From Halomonas sp. UBA3074 (GTDB lineage Bacteria; Pseudomonadota; Gammaproteobacteria; Pseudomonadales; Halomonadaceae), in assembly GCF_002366715.1 (NCBI RefSeq), contig NZ_DFBS01000004.1:1-64000 (forward strand): DNA of 64,000 bases, given 5' to 3'. Shown in pieces: positions 24,090-33,334 of the stretch. Under the pieces are notes generated by a model. That model made no database searches, was not told the DNA's origin, and saw only the letters and a list, made by a program, of their open reading frames with translations. The first letter of the stretch is position 1. Each line of letters opens with the position of its first letter. Position numbers and translations under genes: made by a program.

Positions 24090-26150
24090 CTATCCACTCG
24101 GTTTTCTTTTACGAAATTCGCGTGGATCTATCCCCCACTTGGTTAGCCGTGACGCTAACGTCGTCGGCTTGATCCCCAACAGCTCCGCAGCGCCACTCGC
24201 CCCCGACACTTTGCCGCCTGCCTGGGCGAGCGCGGCTAGCGTGCTCTCGCGTTGGCGCTGGCTCAGCGCATGCTCGGTCAGCAGCGTGGTTTCATTTTGC
24301 TGGCCACGCTCATGGGCCGCCGTGGGCTCGTTGCTTGTGCGGCTTAACGAGCGGGGCGGCTCCCCCAGCAGGAGATCATCGAACACCAGACGCCGATCCT
24401 GGGTGACGATCACCTGACGCTCGATGACGTTTTCAAGCTCACGAATATTGCCGGGCCAGGGGTAACGCTGGAGAATTTCCAATTGCGCGGGTGGGATACG
24501 CACCCCCGGTTTATTGAATTTAAGGCAGGCTCGGTGCAAAAAATGCCGCGCCAACAGTGGCACATCCTCAATCCGCTTGCGCAGCGGCACCGAATCGATG
24601 GGAAAAACGTTAAGGCGGAAATAGAGATCCTCACGGAAATGTCCCACTTCGATCATGTCGCGCAGTTCACGGTTGGTCGCGGCAATCACCCGCACGTCGA
24701 CTTCCCGTGTGCGGTTGTCACCCACCCGCTCAAACTGTTGATCTTGCAGTACACGCAGCAGCTTACTCTGTAACTCGAGAGGAATTTCACCGACTTCATC
24801 CAAAAACAGCGTGCCGCCGTGGGCGAGTTCAAAACGCCCTGGGCGATCCTGCACTGCGCCGGTGAAGGCGCCTTTGACATGGCCGAAAAACTCGCTTTCA
24901 AACAGGTCACGGGGAATAGCTGCGCAGTTAACCCGGATCAGTGGTCGGTCACTGCGCGTGCTGCCCGCGTGGATAGCGCGGGCGATCAGCTCTTTACCGG
25001 TGCCCGACTCACCGCTGATCAATACGTTGGCACTGGTAGGCGCCACCATCTCGATCTGTTTAATCAGCTTTGCCACGGCCGGGCTATTGCCCACAATATC
25101 GCGATGGTTGAGCTCTGCTTTTATCTCTTCTTGGAGGTACTCATTTTCCAGTTCCAAGCGCTGCTTGAGCGTCTCCACTTCGGCGAGCGCATCCCGAAGT
25201 TGCTGCTCGGCGCGCTTGCGCTCACGAATATCGCGAAACAACACCACGGCGCCCACTAAACGGCCCATCTCAAAAATCGGCGTGCTGGTGTACTCGACCG
25301 GAATCGCTTCACCATTTTTGTGCCAAAACACCTCGTTATCGACATGGTGCACCTGACCGTCGCTGAACGAGGCGTGAATCGGGCACTGCTGCACCGGAAA
25401 GTGGCTGCCGTCGACATGGGTGTGGTGAAACATGAGATGCGCGTCGTGGCCAACCATATCGTCGGTACTCCAGCCCAAAATGCGCTCGGCGGCGGGGTTC
25501 ACAAACGTCGTTTTGCCCTCCGCATCCAAGCCATAGATCCCCTCGCCCGCCGCGCCAAGAATCAGCTGATTCTGCTTTTCGATACGCTCGAATACCTGTT
25601 CGACCCGCTGCCAGCCCACTTCCCCTTGGCGGTGCTGGCGCCCCAATTCTGCCTTTGCGCGCCGCTGCTCGGCCTTGTTGCGGTCAATCAGGGTCAATAA
25701 CAGCTGCTGAGACTCGTCGATGCGCTGGGCATACACCTCGACTCGATACGGCTGGCGCAACATGTCTAGCACGACCAAATCATCCGACCAGGCGGCTTTT
25801 TGCTCCAGCACCTCACCGGTAAAGCTAACCCACAGCGGTAGTGAAGCACTCAAGCGGTGGCTAAACGGCGAGGATAGGGGCAACCCTTGTTCCAAGCCGT
25901 TTTGCACTTCACTTTTATGCTCGTCACTTGCTGGACCGGTACGGCTTTGCGGAATACGCAGCAGCTCGCAGGCAGCCCGGTTGGCAGCCAGCAATTGATC
26001 GCTAAACGGGTCGATAACCATCATGGCGAGCGGTGAATAACCGCCCATCAATGCGGAGGTTTGGCTGTTGATGAGGACTCGCTCGACCATGGGTGGGTAT
26101 CTCAAGGTGCAGAAATGAATGGTGTCTTTACCATTCAATTCCCACGCCAT
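24090..26150 (-). CDS. PAS-containing sigma-54 enhancer-binding regulator
   Basis: The 686-residue activator has a PAS-like domain near 30-130 and a second PAS at about 205-315 (LGAAGEGIYGLDAEGKTTFV). An AAA+ domain at about 350-590 has Walker A GESGTGKE and the sigma-54 contact motif GAFTGA. A Fis-type HTH lies at the C-terminus (GASGAAELLGIKPTTLASRL). It has no receiver domain, so the PAS domains probably sense the signal. It is divergent from the FNT-cynS pair, whose promoter is of sigma-54 type, and is the natural candidate to activate it. The start could also be the ATG at 26090; neither has a strong ribosome site. Confidence 0.9.
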   Translation of the reverse strand: MAWELNGKDTIHFCTLRYPPMVERVLINSQTSALMGGYSPLAMMVIDPFSDQLLAANRAACELLRIPQSRTGPASDEHKSEVQNGLEQGLPLSSPFSHRLSASLPLWVSFTGEVLEQKAAWSDDLVVLDMLRQPYRVEVYAQRIDESQQLLLTLIDRNKAEQRRAKAELGRQHRQGEVGWQRVEQVFERIEKQNQLILGAAGEGIYGLDAEGKTTFVNPAAERILGWSTDDMVGHDAHLMFHHTHVDGSHFPVQQCPIHASFSDGQVHHVDNEVFWHKNGEAIPVEYTSTPIFEMGRLVGAVVLFRDIRERKRAEQQLRDALAEVETLKQRLELENEYLQEEIKAELNHRDIVGNSPAVAKLIKQIEMVAPTSANVLISGESGTGKELIARAIHAGSTRSDRPLIRVNCAAIPRDLFESEFFGHVKGAFTGAVQDRPGRFELAHGGTLFLDEVGEIPLELQSKLLRVLQDQQFERVGDNRTREVDVRVIAATNRELRDMIEVGHFREDLYFRLNVFPIDSVPLRKRIEDVPLLARHFLHRACLKFNKPGVRIPPAQLEILQRYPWPGNIRELENVIERQVIVTQDRRLVFDDLLLGEPPRSLSRTSNEPTAAHERGQQNETTLLTEHALSQRQRESTLAALAQAGGKVSGASGAAELLGIKPTTLASRLTKWGIDPREFRKRKPSG

Positions 26151-26152
26151 TT

Positions 26153-26206
26153 ACGAAGTTTCGTCAATAAAACAACGAAATATCGTTATTTACGATTTTT
26201 CGTTGT
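26153..26206. promoter_or_regulatory. Three tandem dyads, likely enhancer sites for the sigma-54 regulator
   Basis: ACGAAGTTTCGT (26153-26164), ACGAAATATCGT (26175-26186) and ACGATTTTTCGT (26192-26203) share the form ACGAW-N2-WTCGT. The last two also form a larger palindrome at 26172-26206 with perfect ACAACGAAA/TTTCGTTGT ends. They lie 80-150 bases upstream of the -24/-12 promoter, as expected for enhancer sites. Confidence 0.7.
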
Positions 26207-26285
26207 TGATAAAGGGCATCAAGAGCGTTAATCAAAAAACATTTTAACCATTCAAAAACAGTAACTTAAAAACAATAAACCCAAG

Positions 26286-26302
26286 TTGGCATATAAATCG
26301 CA
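26286..26302 (+). promoter_or_regulatory. Sigma-54 (-24/-12) promoter of FNT-cynS
   Basis: TTGGCATATAAATCGCA has GG and GC separated by exactly ten bases, the invariant spacing of RpoN promoters. It matches the consensus except at a few weak positions. Transcription should start about 12 bases downstream, leaving a leader of roughly 125 bases before the FNT start. Confidence 0.7.
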
Positions 26303-26439
26303 ATAAAAGGGTTAGCGCCGAACGCCTTCCCCTTTTTGCACCAAGACAGCGCAACCCACTGTTTTATTGCTCCGCAAGGGAAAACTAAAAACACATAGGC
26401 GAGGTGTTAACCAATCGAAACAACACAGGAAACCTGCTT

Positions 26440-27252
26440 ATGTCTTATCTAATGCCTAGTGAATTCGTCACTAAGTTGGTGGATCAGGGTGAAGCAAAAG
26501 TCTATATGGGCACCCGGGATACGCTTATCCGCGCCTTTATGGCGGGCGCCACCCTTGCATTGGCGGTTATTTTTGCCATCACTATTGCGACCCAAACTGG
26601 CCAGTTTTTGATTGGGGCGCTGCTGTTCCCCGTCGGCTTTGTCATGCTCTATTTGATGGGCTACGACCTACTCACCGGGGTGTTTATGCTGGTGCCGATT
26701 GCCTGGCTCGATAAACGGCCCGGCGTCACCCTGCCGCGTATGCTGAAATGCTGGGCCCTGGTAGGGCTGGGTAATTTGGGGGGCGCGCTGTTCATTGCCA
26801 CCTTCGGCTACCTGAATTTCACCATGGGCGGCACCGAGGAAATCAACGCGGTTGGCCAAACGATGATGGCCGTTGGCGAAAGCCGGACAGTGGGCTACCA
26901 GGAGGCGGGGCTTGCTGGTTGGATTGTGCTCTTCCTGCGCGGCATGTTCTGCAACTGGATGGTTTCCATGGGCGTGGTGGGTGCTGCTATTTCCACCACG
27001 GTTTCCGGCAAGATTATGGCCATGTGGATGCCGATTATCGTGTTCTTCTATCTCGGTTTTGAGCACTCCGTCGTCAACATGTTCTTGTTCCCGATCGGCC
27101 TGATGATGGGCGCCGACTTTACCCTGTACCAATACATTATGTGGAACGAGATCCCTACCGTTCTAGGCAACCTCGTGGGCGGCCTGACCCTGGTGGGATT
27201 GGTTCTCTACACCACCCACGTACGTACTCAAGCTAAAAAAGTTTTATATTAA
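26440..27252 (+). CDS. Formate/nitrite transporter (FNT) family channel
   Basis: The 270-residue membrane protein has six TM helices in the FNT fold. The central His is in GFEHSVVNMF and the first half has the MAGATLALAVIF helix. I start at the ATG at 26440, which has AGGAA upstream; a GTG at 26404 is an unlikely alternative. FNT channels pass small monovalent anions such as formate, nitrite or HS-. Here the gene is 57 bases from cyanase and controlled by the same sigma-54 promoter, so cyanate (or bicarbonate, consumed by cyanase) is a reasonable substrate guess. The usual cyanate carriers (CynX, CynABD) are absent. Confidence 0.85.
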   Translation: MSYLMPSEFVTKLVDQGEAKVYMGTRDTLIRAFMAGATLALAVIFAITIATQTGQFLIGALLFPVGFVMLYLMGYDLLTGVFMLVPIAWLDKRPGVTLPRMLKCWALVGLGNLGGALFIATFGYLNFTMGGTEEINAVGQTMMAVGESRTVGYQEAGLAGWIVLFLRGMFCNWMVSMGVVGAAISTTVSGKIMAMWMPIIVFFYLGFEHSVVNMFLFPIGLMMGADFTLYQYIMWNEIPTVLGNLVGGLTLVGLVLYTTHVRTQAKKVLY

Positions 27253-27309
27253 TCAACACATTACACCACCAAGGGCGCTAGCCGCCCTTCATGTTTAAGG
27301 AGAGTCCCC

Positions 27310-27750
27310 ATGGATAAGCTCGAAATGCGTCACACCCTGCTAGCCGCCAAAGCGCGTAAAAAAATGAGCTGGGACGATATTGGTAAAGCGGTTGGCATGT
27401 CACCGGTCTGGGTCGCTTCCGCCTGCTACGGAATGAATAGCGCGAGCAGCGAGATAGCGCATCAACTATGCGAGACGCTGGGCGTGGAAAGCGATGTCGC
27501 CGACGCGTTAGTGGCGTTCCCTACCAAAGCCTGGGACGAAGCCATCCCTCAGGATCCCTTCATCTACCGCCTCTACGAAGTGGTCGGCGTTTATGGAGAA
27601 ACCTTGAAGGATGTCGTACAAGAGAAATTCGGCGACGGCATTATGAGCGCCATCGACTTCACCATGGAAGTAGACAAGATCGAAGACCCTAAAGGTGATC
27701 GGGTATTACTCACCTTGAATGGCAAGTTCTTGCCTTATAAATCCTGGTAA
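27310..27750 (+). CDS. cynS: Cyanase (cyanate hydratase)
   Basis: The 146-residue protein has the N-terminal HTH-like domain (MSWDDIGKAVGMSPVWVASA) and the unique catalytic C-terminal domain. The catalytic residues Arg (DPFIYRLYE), Glu (RLYEVVGVYG) and Ser (IMSAIDF) are in place. It converts cyanate and bicarbonate to carbamate and CO2, hence ammonia and CO2, and acts as a decamer. AAGGAG precedes the ATG. It is co-transcribed with the FNT gene and allows use of cyanate as nitrogen source and detoxification. Confidence 0.95.
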   Translation: MDKLEMRHTLLAAKARKKMSWDDIGKAVGMSPVWVASACYGMNSASSEIAHQLCETLGVESDVADALVAFPTKAWDEAIPQDPFIYRLYEVVGVYGETLKDVVQEKFGDGIMSAIDFTMEVDKIEDPKGDRVLLTLNGKFLPYKSW

Positions 27751-27763
27751 CCCCCGCTAAGCG

Positions 27764-28606
27764 TTAGCTGAAGGATTCGACCTTCGCCACGCTGCGTTCA
27801 ACCGCTGAGCGATAGCCGGTACCGAATAGCAGTAGGTGATTCAATAGCGGATACAGCTGAAACAGCGCTTCACGCCTCGGCCAATCGGCCGGGACGTTGC
27901 CGTTCCAGTAGGCATCGAAAAACGCTTCACCCGGCGAACCAAACAGGGTCAGCATCGCGACATCCACTTCCGGATAGTGACGATATACGGCGGGGTCGAT
28001 CAGGGCTGGCCCCTTCGTGGTAAAGAGCACATTCCCCGACCAACAGTCGCCATGCACTAAACTGGGTGTCGTATCCGGCAGCCAGTGCTCTAAGTCGTAG
28101 GCTAAGCGCTCGATACGCCCGCGTAGCCCACTCTCCAGCAGCCCTTGCTGATAGCACGCCGCGCTGAGCGGCAACAGGCGCCGCTCTCGCTGAAAGGCCC
28201 GCCCATCGTTCAGCGGCGCATTAGGCTGGGGAGTGAGCCCGCAGGCATTATCCTGATGCCAGCCGTGGGCATCACCAATCACTTCGTGCAAACCGCGCAG
28301 CCCTTCGCCAAGTGCTATTGCGCTTAGCGGCCCGGCGGGCACGGTGTCCAGCGACTCAATGACCAGCCAGCCTTCTGCCAGCCCCAGCACCTCTGGCACT
28401 GCAAGCGCCTCGCTGGCATTGCGCAGCGCGCGCAAGCCTTCCGCTTCGCCACGCAGTCGAGCCGCATCGTCGTGCTTGATCACCACTTGCCCTTGGCGCG
28501 TCTCAAGACGGTACACAGCGGCAATATCGCCCCCACTGAGCGGCTGCAAATCGCCCGTTGGGGTTAACGCGATGGCGTTCAACAACTGGCGTAGGGTGGT
28601 ATCCAT
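27764..28606 (-). CDS. Fructosamine kinase/aminoglycoside phosphotransferase-fold protein
   Basis: The product is about 280 residues from the ATG at 28606 (GGGAG upstream); an in-frame ATG at 28672 has none. It has the APH/fructosamine-3-kinase fold: ATP-binding Lys in GQVVIKHD, catalytic loop LVHGDCWSGNVLF, and Mg-binding Asp in LIDPAVYRHYPEVDVAM. The match to the fructosamine kinase subgroup (HGD-W-GN; ALIDPA-Y-GH-E-D-AM) is good. It would repair glycated proteins or small amines. It follows transaldolase on the same strand after 90 bases and converges on cynS. Confidence 0.85.
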   Translation of the reverse strand: MDTTLRQLLNAIALTPTGDLQPLSGGDIAAVYRLETRQGQVVIKHDDAARLRGEAEGLRALRNASEALAVPEVLGLAEGWLVIESLDTVPAGPLSAIALGEGLRGLHEVIGDAHGWHQDNACGLTPQPNAPLNDGRAFQRERRLLPLSAACYQQGLLESGLRGRIERLAYDLEHWLPDTTPSLVHGDCWSGNVLFTTKGPALIDPAVYRHYPEVDVAMLTLFGSPGEAFFDAYWNGNVPADWPRREALFQLYPLLNHLLLFGTGYRSAVERSVAKVESFS

Positions 28607-28696
28607 AAGGCTTTCTCCCTGTGCCTGTAGCATGACGGCGTCGGCACCAAAGCACTCTGGAAACCGACGCACTCAAACCGTGCGCTAACGTATAGC

Positions 28697-29650
28697 TCAG
28701 CCTAATCGCTTATCGATTAGGCTTTCTAATTCAAGCTGGTCGTCGTGGAAGCGACGGATACCTTCAGCCAGCTTGTCGTTGGCCATGGCATCCTGGTTGT
28801 GCCCCCAGCGGAAAGCGGCTTCGTTGAGCGGCGCGGCGGGTTTACCTGCCTCCTTACCGGCTTGAATTTGCGCAGTGACGCTGCCCTTTGTCGCTTCCAG
28901 CTCTTCGAGTAACGCGGGCGAAATGGTCAGCCGTGGGCAGCCAGCCAGCGCCAGCACTTGGCCAGTGGTCCGAAAACTCGCGCCCATCACGACCGTCTCG
29001 TAGCCGCTCTGATTAGCCCGCTCGCAAACACCTTGAACGAACTGTACGCCTGGGTCGTTTTCCGGGGTGTACTCACTGCCGGTCTCTTTTTTATACCAGT
29101 CGGTCACCCGGCCCACGAACGGGGAAATCAGAAACACGCCCGCGTCAAAACACGCTTGCGCCTGTGCATCGCTGAACAGTAGCGTCAGGTTGCACTGAAT
29201 ACCCTCGCGCTCGAGCACCTCGGCGGCACGAATGCCTTCCCAGGTAGACGCCAGTTTGATCAGCACGCGGTCGCGTGAGACGCCACGGGCATCGTACAGC
29301 TCGATTAACTCGTGCGCCTTGGCAATGCTTGCCTGGGTATCGAACGACAGCCGCGCCGCCACTTCAGTGGAAACACGACCCGGCACGACCGCCGAAATTT
29401 CACTCCCCATGGCAACCGCGAGGCGATCAACCGCGTGCTTGACCTGCTCTTCACGGCTACCACCCGACGCTTTTACACTGCTTAGCTCTTCATCGATCAG
29501 CGCTTGATAACCCGACAAACTAAACGCCTTGAGCAGCAGCGAGGGGTTGGTAGTGGCATCCTGAGGCTGATAGCGGCGAATGGCTTCGAGATCACCGGTA
29601 TCGGCGACGACGAGCGAGTGTTGCTTCAACTGTTCCAGCTGACTGGTCAT
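28697..29650 (-). CDS. tal: Transaldolase
   Basis: The 317-residue TIM-barrel enzyme has the Schiff-base Lys in RVLIKLASTWEG and an N-terminus (TSQLEQLKQHSLVVADTGD) typical of TalA/TalB. It moves a dihydroxyacetone unit between sedoheptulose-7-P and glyceraldehyde-3-P in the non-oxidative pentose phosphate pathway. It lies 20 bases downstream of xylulokinase in the polyol operon, where it would help process xylulose-5-phosphate. Confidence 0.95.
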   Translation of the reverse strand: MTSQLEQLKQHSLVVADTGDLEAIRRYQPQDATTNPSLLLKAFSLSGYQALIDEELSSVKASGGSREEQVKHAVDRLAVAMGSEISAVVPGRVSTEVAARLSFDTQASIAKAHELIELYDARGVSRDRVLIKLASTWEGIRAAEVLEREGIQCNLTLLFSDAQAQACFDAGVFLISPFVGRVTDWYKKETGSEYTPENDPGVQFVQGVCERANQSGYETVVMGASFRTTGQVLALAGCPRLTISPALLEELEATKGSVTAQIQAGKEAGKPAAPLNEAAFRWGHNQDAMANDKLAEGIRRFHDDQLELESLIDKRLG

Positions 29651-29670
29651 AACATCTCCTTGATATGCTT

Positions 29671-31161
29671 TTAAGCGCCGCCATGGCGTTGTTCAAGCGC
29701 TGCGCAATAACGTGCATAAATGGGTTGGTAAGCGGCCACATGTTCTGGATCGGGGTCAGCCAGTGACTGGGCATCCAGGTGGACTAATTTTTCACACAGC
29801 GCTTCCAACGTAACGCCTTCTTTACGCTGGTCGCACCACGCGGCCTGTATCGCCGCCCCTAGGGCGGCTGCGTCGGTAATCTCAGGGCAAATCACCTGGG
29901 TACCGGTAATATCGGCCACCATCTGCCGCCACACAGGGCTGTTGGCGCCGCCGCCGATCAGACGAATTTGGCTGGCGCCAGCGGTTAAATCACCCAGCAA
30001 TTCCAGCCCATAGCGTAGCCCGAAAGTGGCGCCTTCCACCACGGCACGGCACAAATTAGCCTGTGTGGTGTTCAAGCTGGTCAGGCCAAGAAAGTCTGCC
30101 GAGGCGTCGGGGAGCATGGGTACCCGCTCGCCGTTGAAAAACGGCAGCACCGTGACGCCTTCTGCCCCTACCGGGGCGCTAGCGACCCGCTCGCTGAATG
30201 CTGCAAGGTCCAGGCCGAACAGCTCGCGAACCCGCGTGGTCGCTGAGGTAACGTTCATGGTGCAGATCAGCGGCAGCCAGCCGCCGGTACTCGAGCAGAA
30301 GTTGGCGACCATGGCATTGTCGCACTCCACGGGAGTGGCCGAGTAAGCGCAAACGGTACCCGATGTACCCAAACTCAGCGTGATCAGCCCGGGGGTGATA
30401 TTGCCGGTGCCGATGGCTCCCAGCATGTTATCGCCGCCACCCGAAGAGACCACGACCTGATCACTCAAGCCCAGCTCGCGGGCGACGACCGGGCGCACCA
30501 TGCCAACCGGCTCATGGGCTTCCAATAAGCGGGGCAATACACGCTCAGGGTCGAGTTCAGGCGCTATTTCCGCAAACACCTGCCATTGCCAGCATCGCTT
30601 GCGAGTGTCGAAGTAACCCGTGCCCGAGGCATCACCGGCTTCGGTAGCCCGCTCACCGGTAAGCCAGAAATTCAGATAATCGTGAGGCAGTAACAGGCTG
30701 TCGATACGGTGGTACGCATTGGGGTGATGCTCGCGCAGCCAAGCCACCTTGGAGGCGGTATAACCGGTTTGCAGCACCAGCCCCAGTTTTTCCAGGCAGC
30801 CCGCTTCACCGCCCAGGCGGGCAACCAAATCGGCATTTTGGGCGCTGGTTTCGGTATCGCACCACAGCTTAGCGGGGTAGACCGGCGCACCATCGGCATC
30901 GAGCGCCACCATTCCATGCTGCTGGCCGGAAACACCGATGCCGCGAACTTGGCTGGCCGAAACCCCGGCTTTATCGAGCGCCGCAAAGAACGCCCCTTTC
31001 AGCGCCGCCAGCCACTCAGCAGGCGCCTGCTCACGGCGGCCATTTTCAGCTTCATCCAAGCGATGGGCACGGCTTGCTTCGGCAAGGATCATCCCCCGCT
31101 CGATGTCGACCACCACCACCTTGGTGCTTTGAGTACCGCAATCTACCCCGATATACATCAC
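29671..31161 (-). CDS. xylB: Xylulokinase
   Basis: The 496-residue FGGY-family kinase has N-terminal VDCGTQSTKVV for phosphate binding, GVSGQQHGMV, catalytic-region GTGYFDTRK and SSGGGDNMLGAIGTG. It phosphorylates D-xylulose to D-xylulose-5-phosphate. No xylose isomerase is present, so xylulose must come from oxidation of an alditol such as D-arabitol by the neighbouring dehydrogenase. The start overlaps the upstream dehydrogenase's stop by four bases. Confidence 0.93.
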   Translation of the reverse strand: MMYIGVDCGTQSTKVVVVDIERGMILAEASRAHRLDEAENGRREQAPAEWLAALKGAFFAALDKAGVSASQVRGIGVSGQQHGMVALDADGAPVYPAKLWCDTETSAQNADLVARLGGEAGCLEKLGLVLQTGYTASKVAWLREHHPNAYHRIDSLLLPHDYLNFWLTGERATEAGDASGTGYFDTRKRCWQWQVFAEIAPELDPERVLPRLLEAHEPVGMVRPVVARELGLSDQVVVSSGGGDNMLGAIGTGNITPGLITLSLGTSGTVCAYSATPVECDNAMVANFCSSTGGWLPLICTMNVTSATTRVRELFGLDLAAFSERVASAPVGAEGVTVLPFFNGERVPMLPDASADFLGLTSLNTTQANLCRAVVEGATFGLRYGLELLGDLTAGASQIRLIGGGANSPVWRQMVADITGTQVICPEITDAAALGAAIQAAWCDQRKEGVTLEALCEKLVHLDAQSLADPDPEHVAAYQPIYARYCAALEQRHGGA

Positions 31162-32645
31162 AACGTTCCTTTGGATGCCGCCAGACCCTCTAGCGTAGCG
31201 CGTGCGCCACGTTCGTGCAGTGATTTGAGTGCGCTCAAGTAGGCCGCCACAAAGCGGGTGTCGTCGGCCAAGTCACCAAACAGCTCACGATTTTCGATAA
31301 ACGCGGTGGGTCGCGTGCGATTCTCAGCCGCAATGGCCATTAGCGGGGCTTTCAAACGGTCGACGATCTCGATCGGCTCCCCCTGCTCGTCCACGCCCTC
31401 AGCATAGCGCGCCCAGCTGGCCACGACCGCCGCGCTGCGCTCGATCTCACCGCCCTGGGCCAACTGATGGCGAATCACCGGGACGAGCCACTTCGGAATC
31501 CGATCCGAACTCTCGGCGCAGAGCCGTGCCAGGGTATCCTTGATTTGCGGGTTGGCAAACCGCTCGATCAGCGTTAAGCGGTAAGTTTCGAGATCGACCC
31601 CCGGCACCGGCGCCAGGGTGGGGGTGCCCTCTTCACGCATATAGCCCAAGAGAAAATCCACGAACAGCGGGTCCTGGCACACCTCGTGGGCGTAGCGATA
31701 CCCGGCTAAATAACCAAAATAGGTCAGCGCCTGGTGGCTAGCGTTGAGCAGGCGCAGCTTCATCAGTTCGTAGGGTTCGACATCCTCGACGACCTGGACA
31801 CCGACCTTATCGAACGCCGGACGGCCCAAGGGGAAGTGATCTTCGAGCACCCACTGTGTGAACGGTTCACATACCACCGGCCAGGCGTCTTCGACCCCAA
31901 AGCGCTGGCTGAGCTCATCAATATCCGTCGGGGAAGTCACCGGCGTAATGCGATCCACCATAGCATTGGGGAACGCCACCTCGGCTTCCAGCCAGGCACC
32001 TAACTCGGCGTCCCGCGCGTGGGCATAGGCGCCGAACATACGCTTGGCCACGTCGCCGTTCCCTTGAATATTATCGCAAGACATGACGGTAAAAGGGGCA
32101 ATGCCGCGTGCCCGGCGGCGGGCCAGCGCTTCCACCACTAGCCCGAAGCTGGTGGTCGGCTGGGTGGGGTTGGCCAAGTCGGCACGCACCTGAGGGTTAT
32201 CCAGGTCGAATTCGCCACTCACCGGATGAAAATTGTAGCCGCCTTCAGTGACCGTCAACGAAACGATGCGGATCGCCGGATCGGCCATCTGTTCGATGAC
32301 GGCCTCGGTGTCTTCCGGTGCAAACAGGTAATTCACCATGCTGCCAATGACCCGCGGCTCGTACTGGCCGTCAGGGTGTTTCACTACCAGGGTGTAAAGG
32401 TGGTCCTGCGCCGCCAGCGCCTGCTGCATGCGTTTGTCGCCAGGCATCACGCCCACGCCAACGATGCCCCAATCCAGCGCCTCGCCCTGGTTCATCAGCG
32501 CATCCAGATACATCGCCTGGTGGGCACGGTGAAAGCCGCCCACCCCAATGTGCACGATGCCTGGCGTTAGCGCGTTACGGTCATAGTGAGGCACGGCAAC
32601 ATCGGCGGTCAGATTGCCCAGGTTGTGATGGTTAAGTCGGGTCAT
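31158..32645 (-). CDS. Mannitol 2-dehydrogenase (polyol-specific long-chain dehydrogenase)
   Basis: The 495-residue NAD-dependent enzyme of the mannitol/fructuronate dehydrogenase family has the N-terminal nucleotide site HIGVGGFHRAHQAMYLD and the catalytic Lys/His segment MKLRLLNASHQALTYFGYLAGY. It oxidises D-mannitol to fructose; many members also convert D-arabitol to D-xylulose, which would link to xylulokinase. It is part of the polyol operon. Confidence 0.93.
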   Translation of the reverse strand: MTRLNHHNLGNLTADVAVPHYDRNALTPGIVHIGVGGFHRAHQAMYLDALMNQGEALDWGIVGVGVMPGDKRMQQALAAQDHLYTLVVKHPDGQYEPRVIGSMVNYLFAPEDTEAVIEQMADPAIRIVSLTVTEGGYNFHPVSGEFDLDNPQVRADLANPTQPTTSFGLVVEALARRRARGIAPFTVMSCDNIQGNGDVAKRMFGAYAHARDAELGAWLEAEVAFPNAMVDRITPVTSPTDIDELSQRFGVEDAWPVVCEPFTQWVLEDHFPLGRPAFDKVGVQVVEDVEPYELMKLRLLNASHQALTYFGYLAGYRYAHEVCQDPLFVDFLLGYMREEGTPTLAPVPGVDLETYRLTLIERFANPQIKDTLARLCAESSDRIPKWLVPVIRHQLAQGGEIERSAAVVASWARYAEGVDEQGEPIEIVDRLKAPLMAIAAENRTRPTAFIENRELFGDLADDTRFVAAYLSALKSLHERGARATLEGLAASKGTL

Positions 32646-32706
32646 GGGTGCTCTCCAGCCAAGGCCACCTTGGCACGATGGGAATAATAAAAGTAACGTA
32701 AAGGGG

Positions 32707-33327
32707 TCAGCGCCAGCGCTGGTCGGGCGGCAAGCAGCAGCGTTTTACCAATTGCGCGTTGAGCATGTCTTTATGGTGGGTACGCTCGAGCGCCCCGGCG
32801 CGATCCTGGCCCATTTCAAGCCATCGCCTGATCAGCCGATCCACCAGCACGACATTGTCGACTTCCAGAAACAGGGTCCAATCGAATAGCGGACGCAGTT
32901 CACGCCAGGGCGAGCGATCAAGCAGCAGGTAGTTGCCTTCGACGATGACAATGCGTTGTTCCAGGCCAATCACCCGCCCACCTGCGCGGGCCAAATCCAG
33001 CGGGCGATCGAACACCGGCACCGCCACTGGCTGGTCGGCTTGGCGGATGCGTTCAAGGTCGCAACGCAGCCCTTCTACATCGAAGGTGTGGGGCGCGCCT
33101 TTGAGCGGCACTTGCTGTTCACCCAGGACAGCATTATCGAAGTGATAACCGTCCATGGGCACCAGCCCGGCCTGCCCCGGCAGGCGCTGATTGATCGCGT
33201 CACAGAGCTGGGCGCTCCGGTAGGATTTACCCGCGCCCGGCGGGCCTGCCAACGCCACTAAATAACGCGAGGCGCCTTCGGCGGCGCGAATAAGTTGTTC
33301 GGCTAACGTATCAAGATCAGGCGACAT
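32707..33327 (-). CDS. Small P-loop sugar kinase (uridine kinase/FrcK-like)
   Basis: The 206-residue kinase has Walker A GPPGAGKS at about 29-36, PMDGYHFDN for substrate binding, and IVIVEGNYLLLD as the Walker B strand. It belongs to the phosphoribulokinase/uridine kinase superfamily. Members found in sugar-transport operons (FrcK type) are thought to phosphorylate fructose or a related ketose. Here it sits between sorbitol- and mannitol-type dehydrogenases, both of which make fructose, and no other fructokinase is in the operon. Confidence 0.75.
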   Translation of the reverse strand: MSPDLDTLAEQLIRAAEGASRYLVALAGPPGAGKSYRSAQLCDAINQRLPGQAGLVPMDGYHFDNAVLGEQQVPLKGAPHTFDVEGLRCDLERIRQADQPVAVPVFDRPLDLARAGGRVIGLEQRIVIVEGNYLLLDRSPWRELRPLFDWTLFLEVDNVVLVDRLIRRWLEMGQDRAGALERTHHKDMLNAQLVKRCCLPPDQRWR

Positions 33328-33334
33328 GGCGACC

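Noticed and set aside
27756..27768. GCTAA-GCG-TTAGC stem between cynS and the fructosamine-kinase-like gene
   Set aside because: A 5-bp stem without a U-run is too weak to call a terminator.
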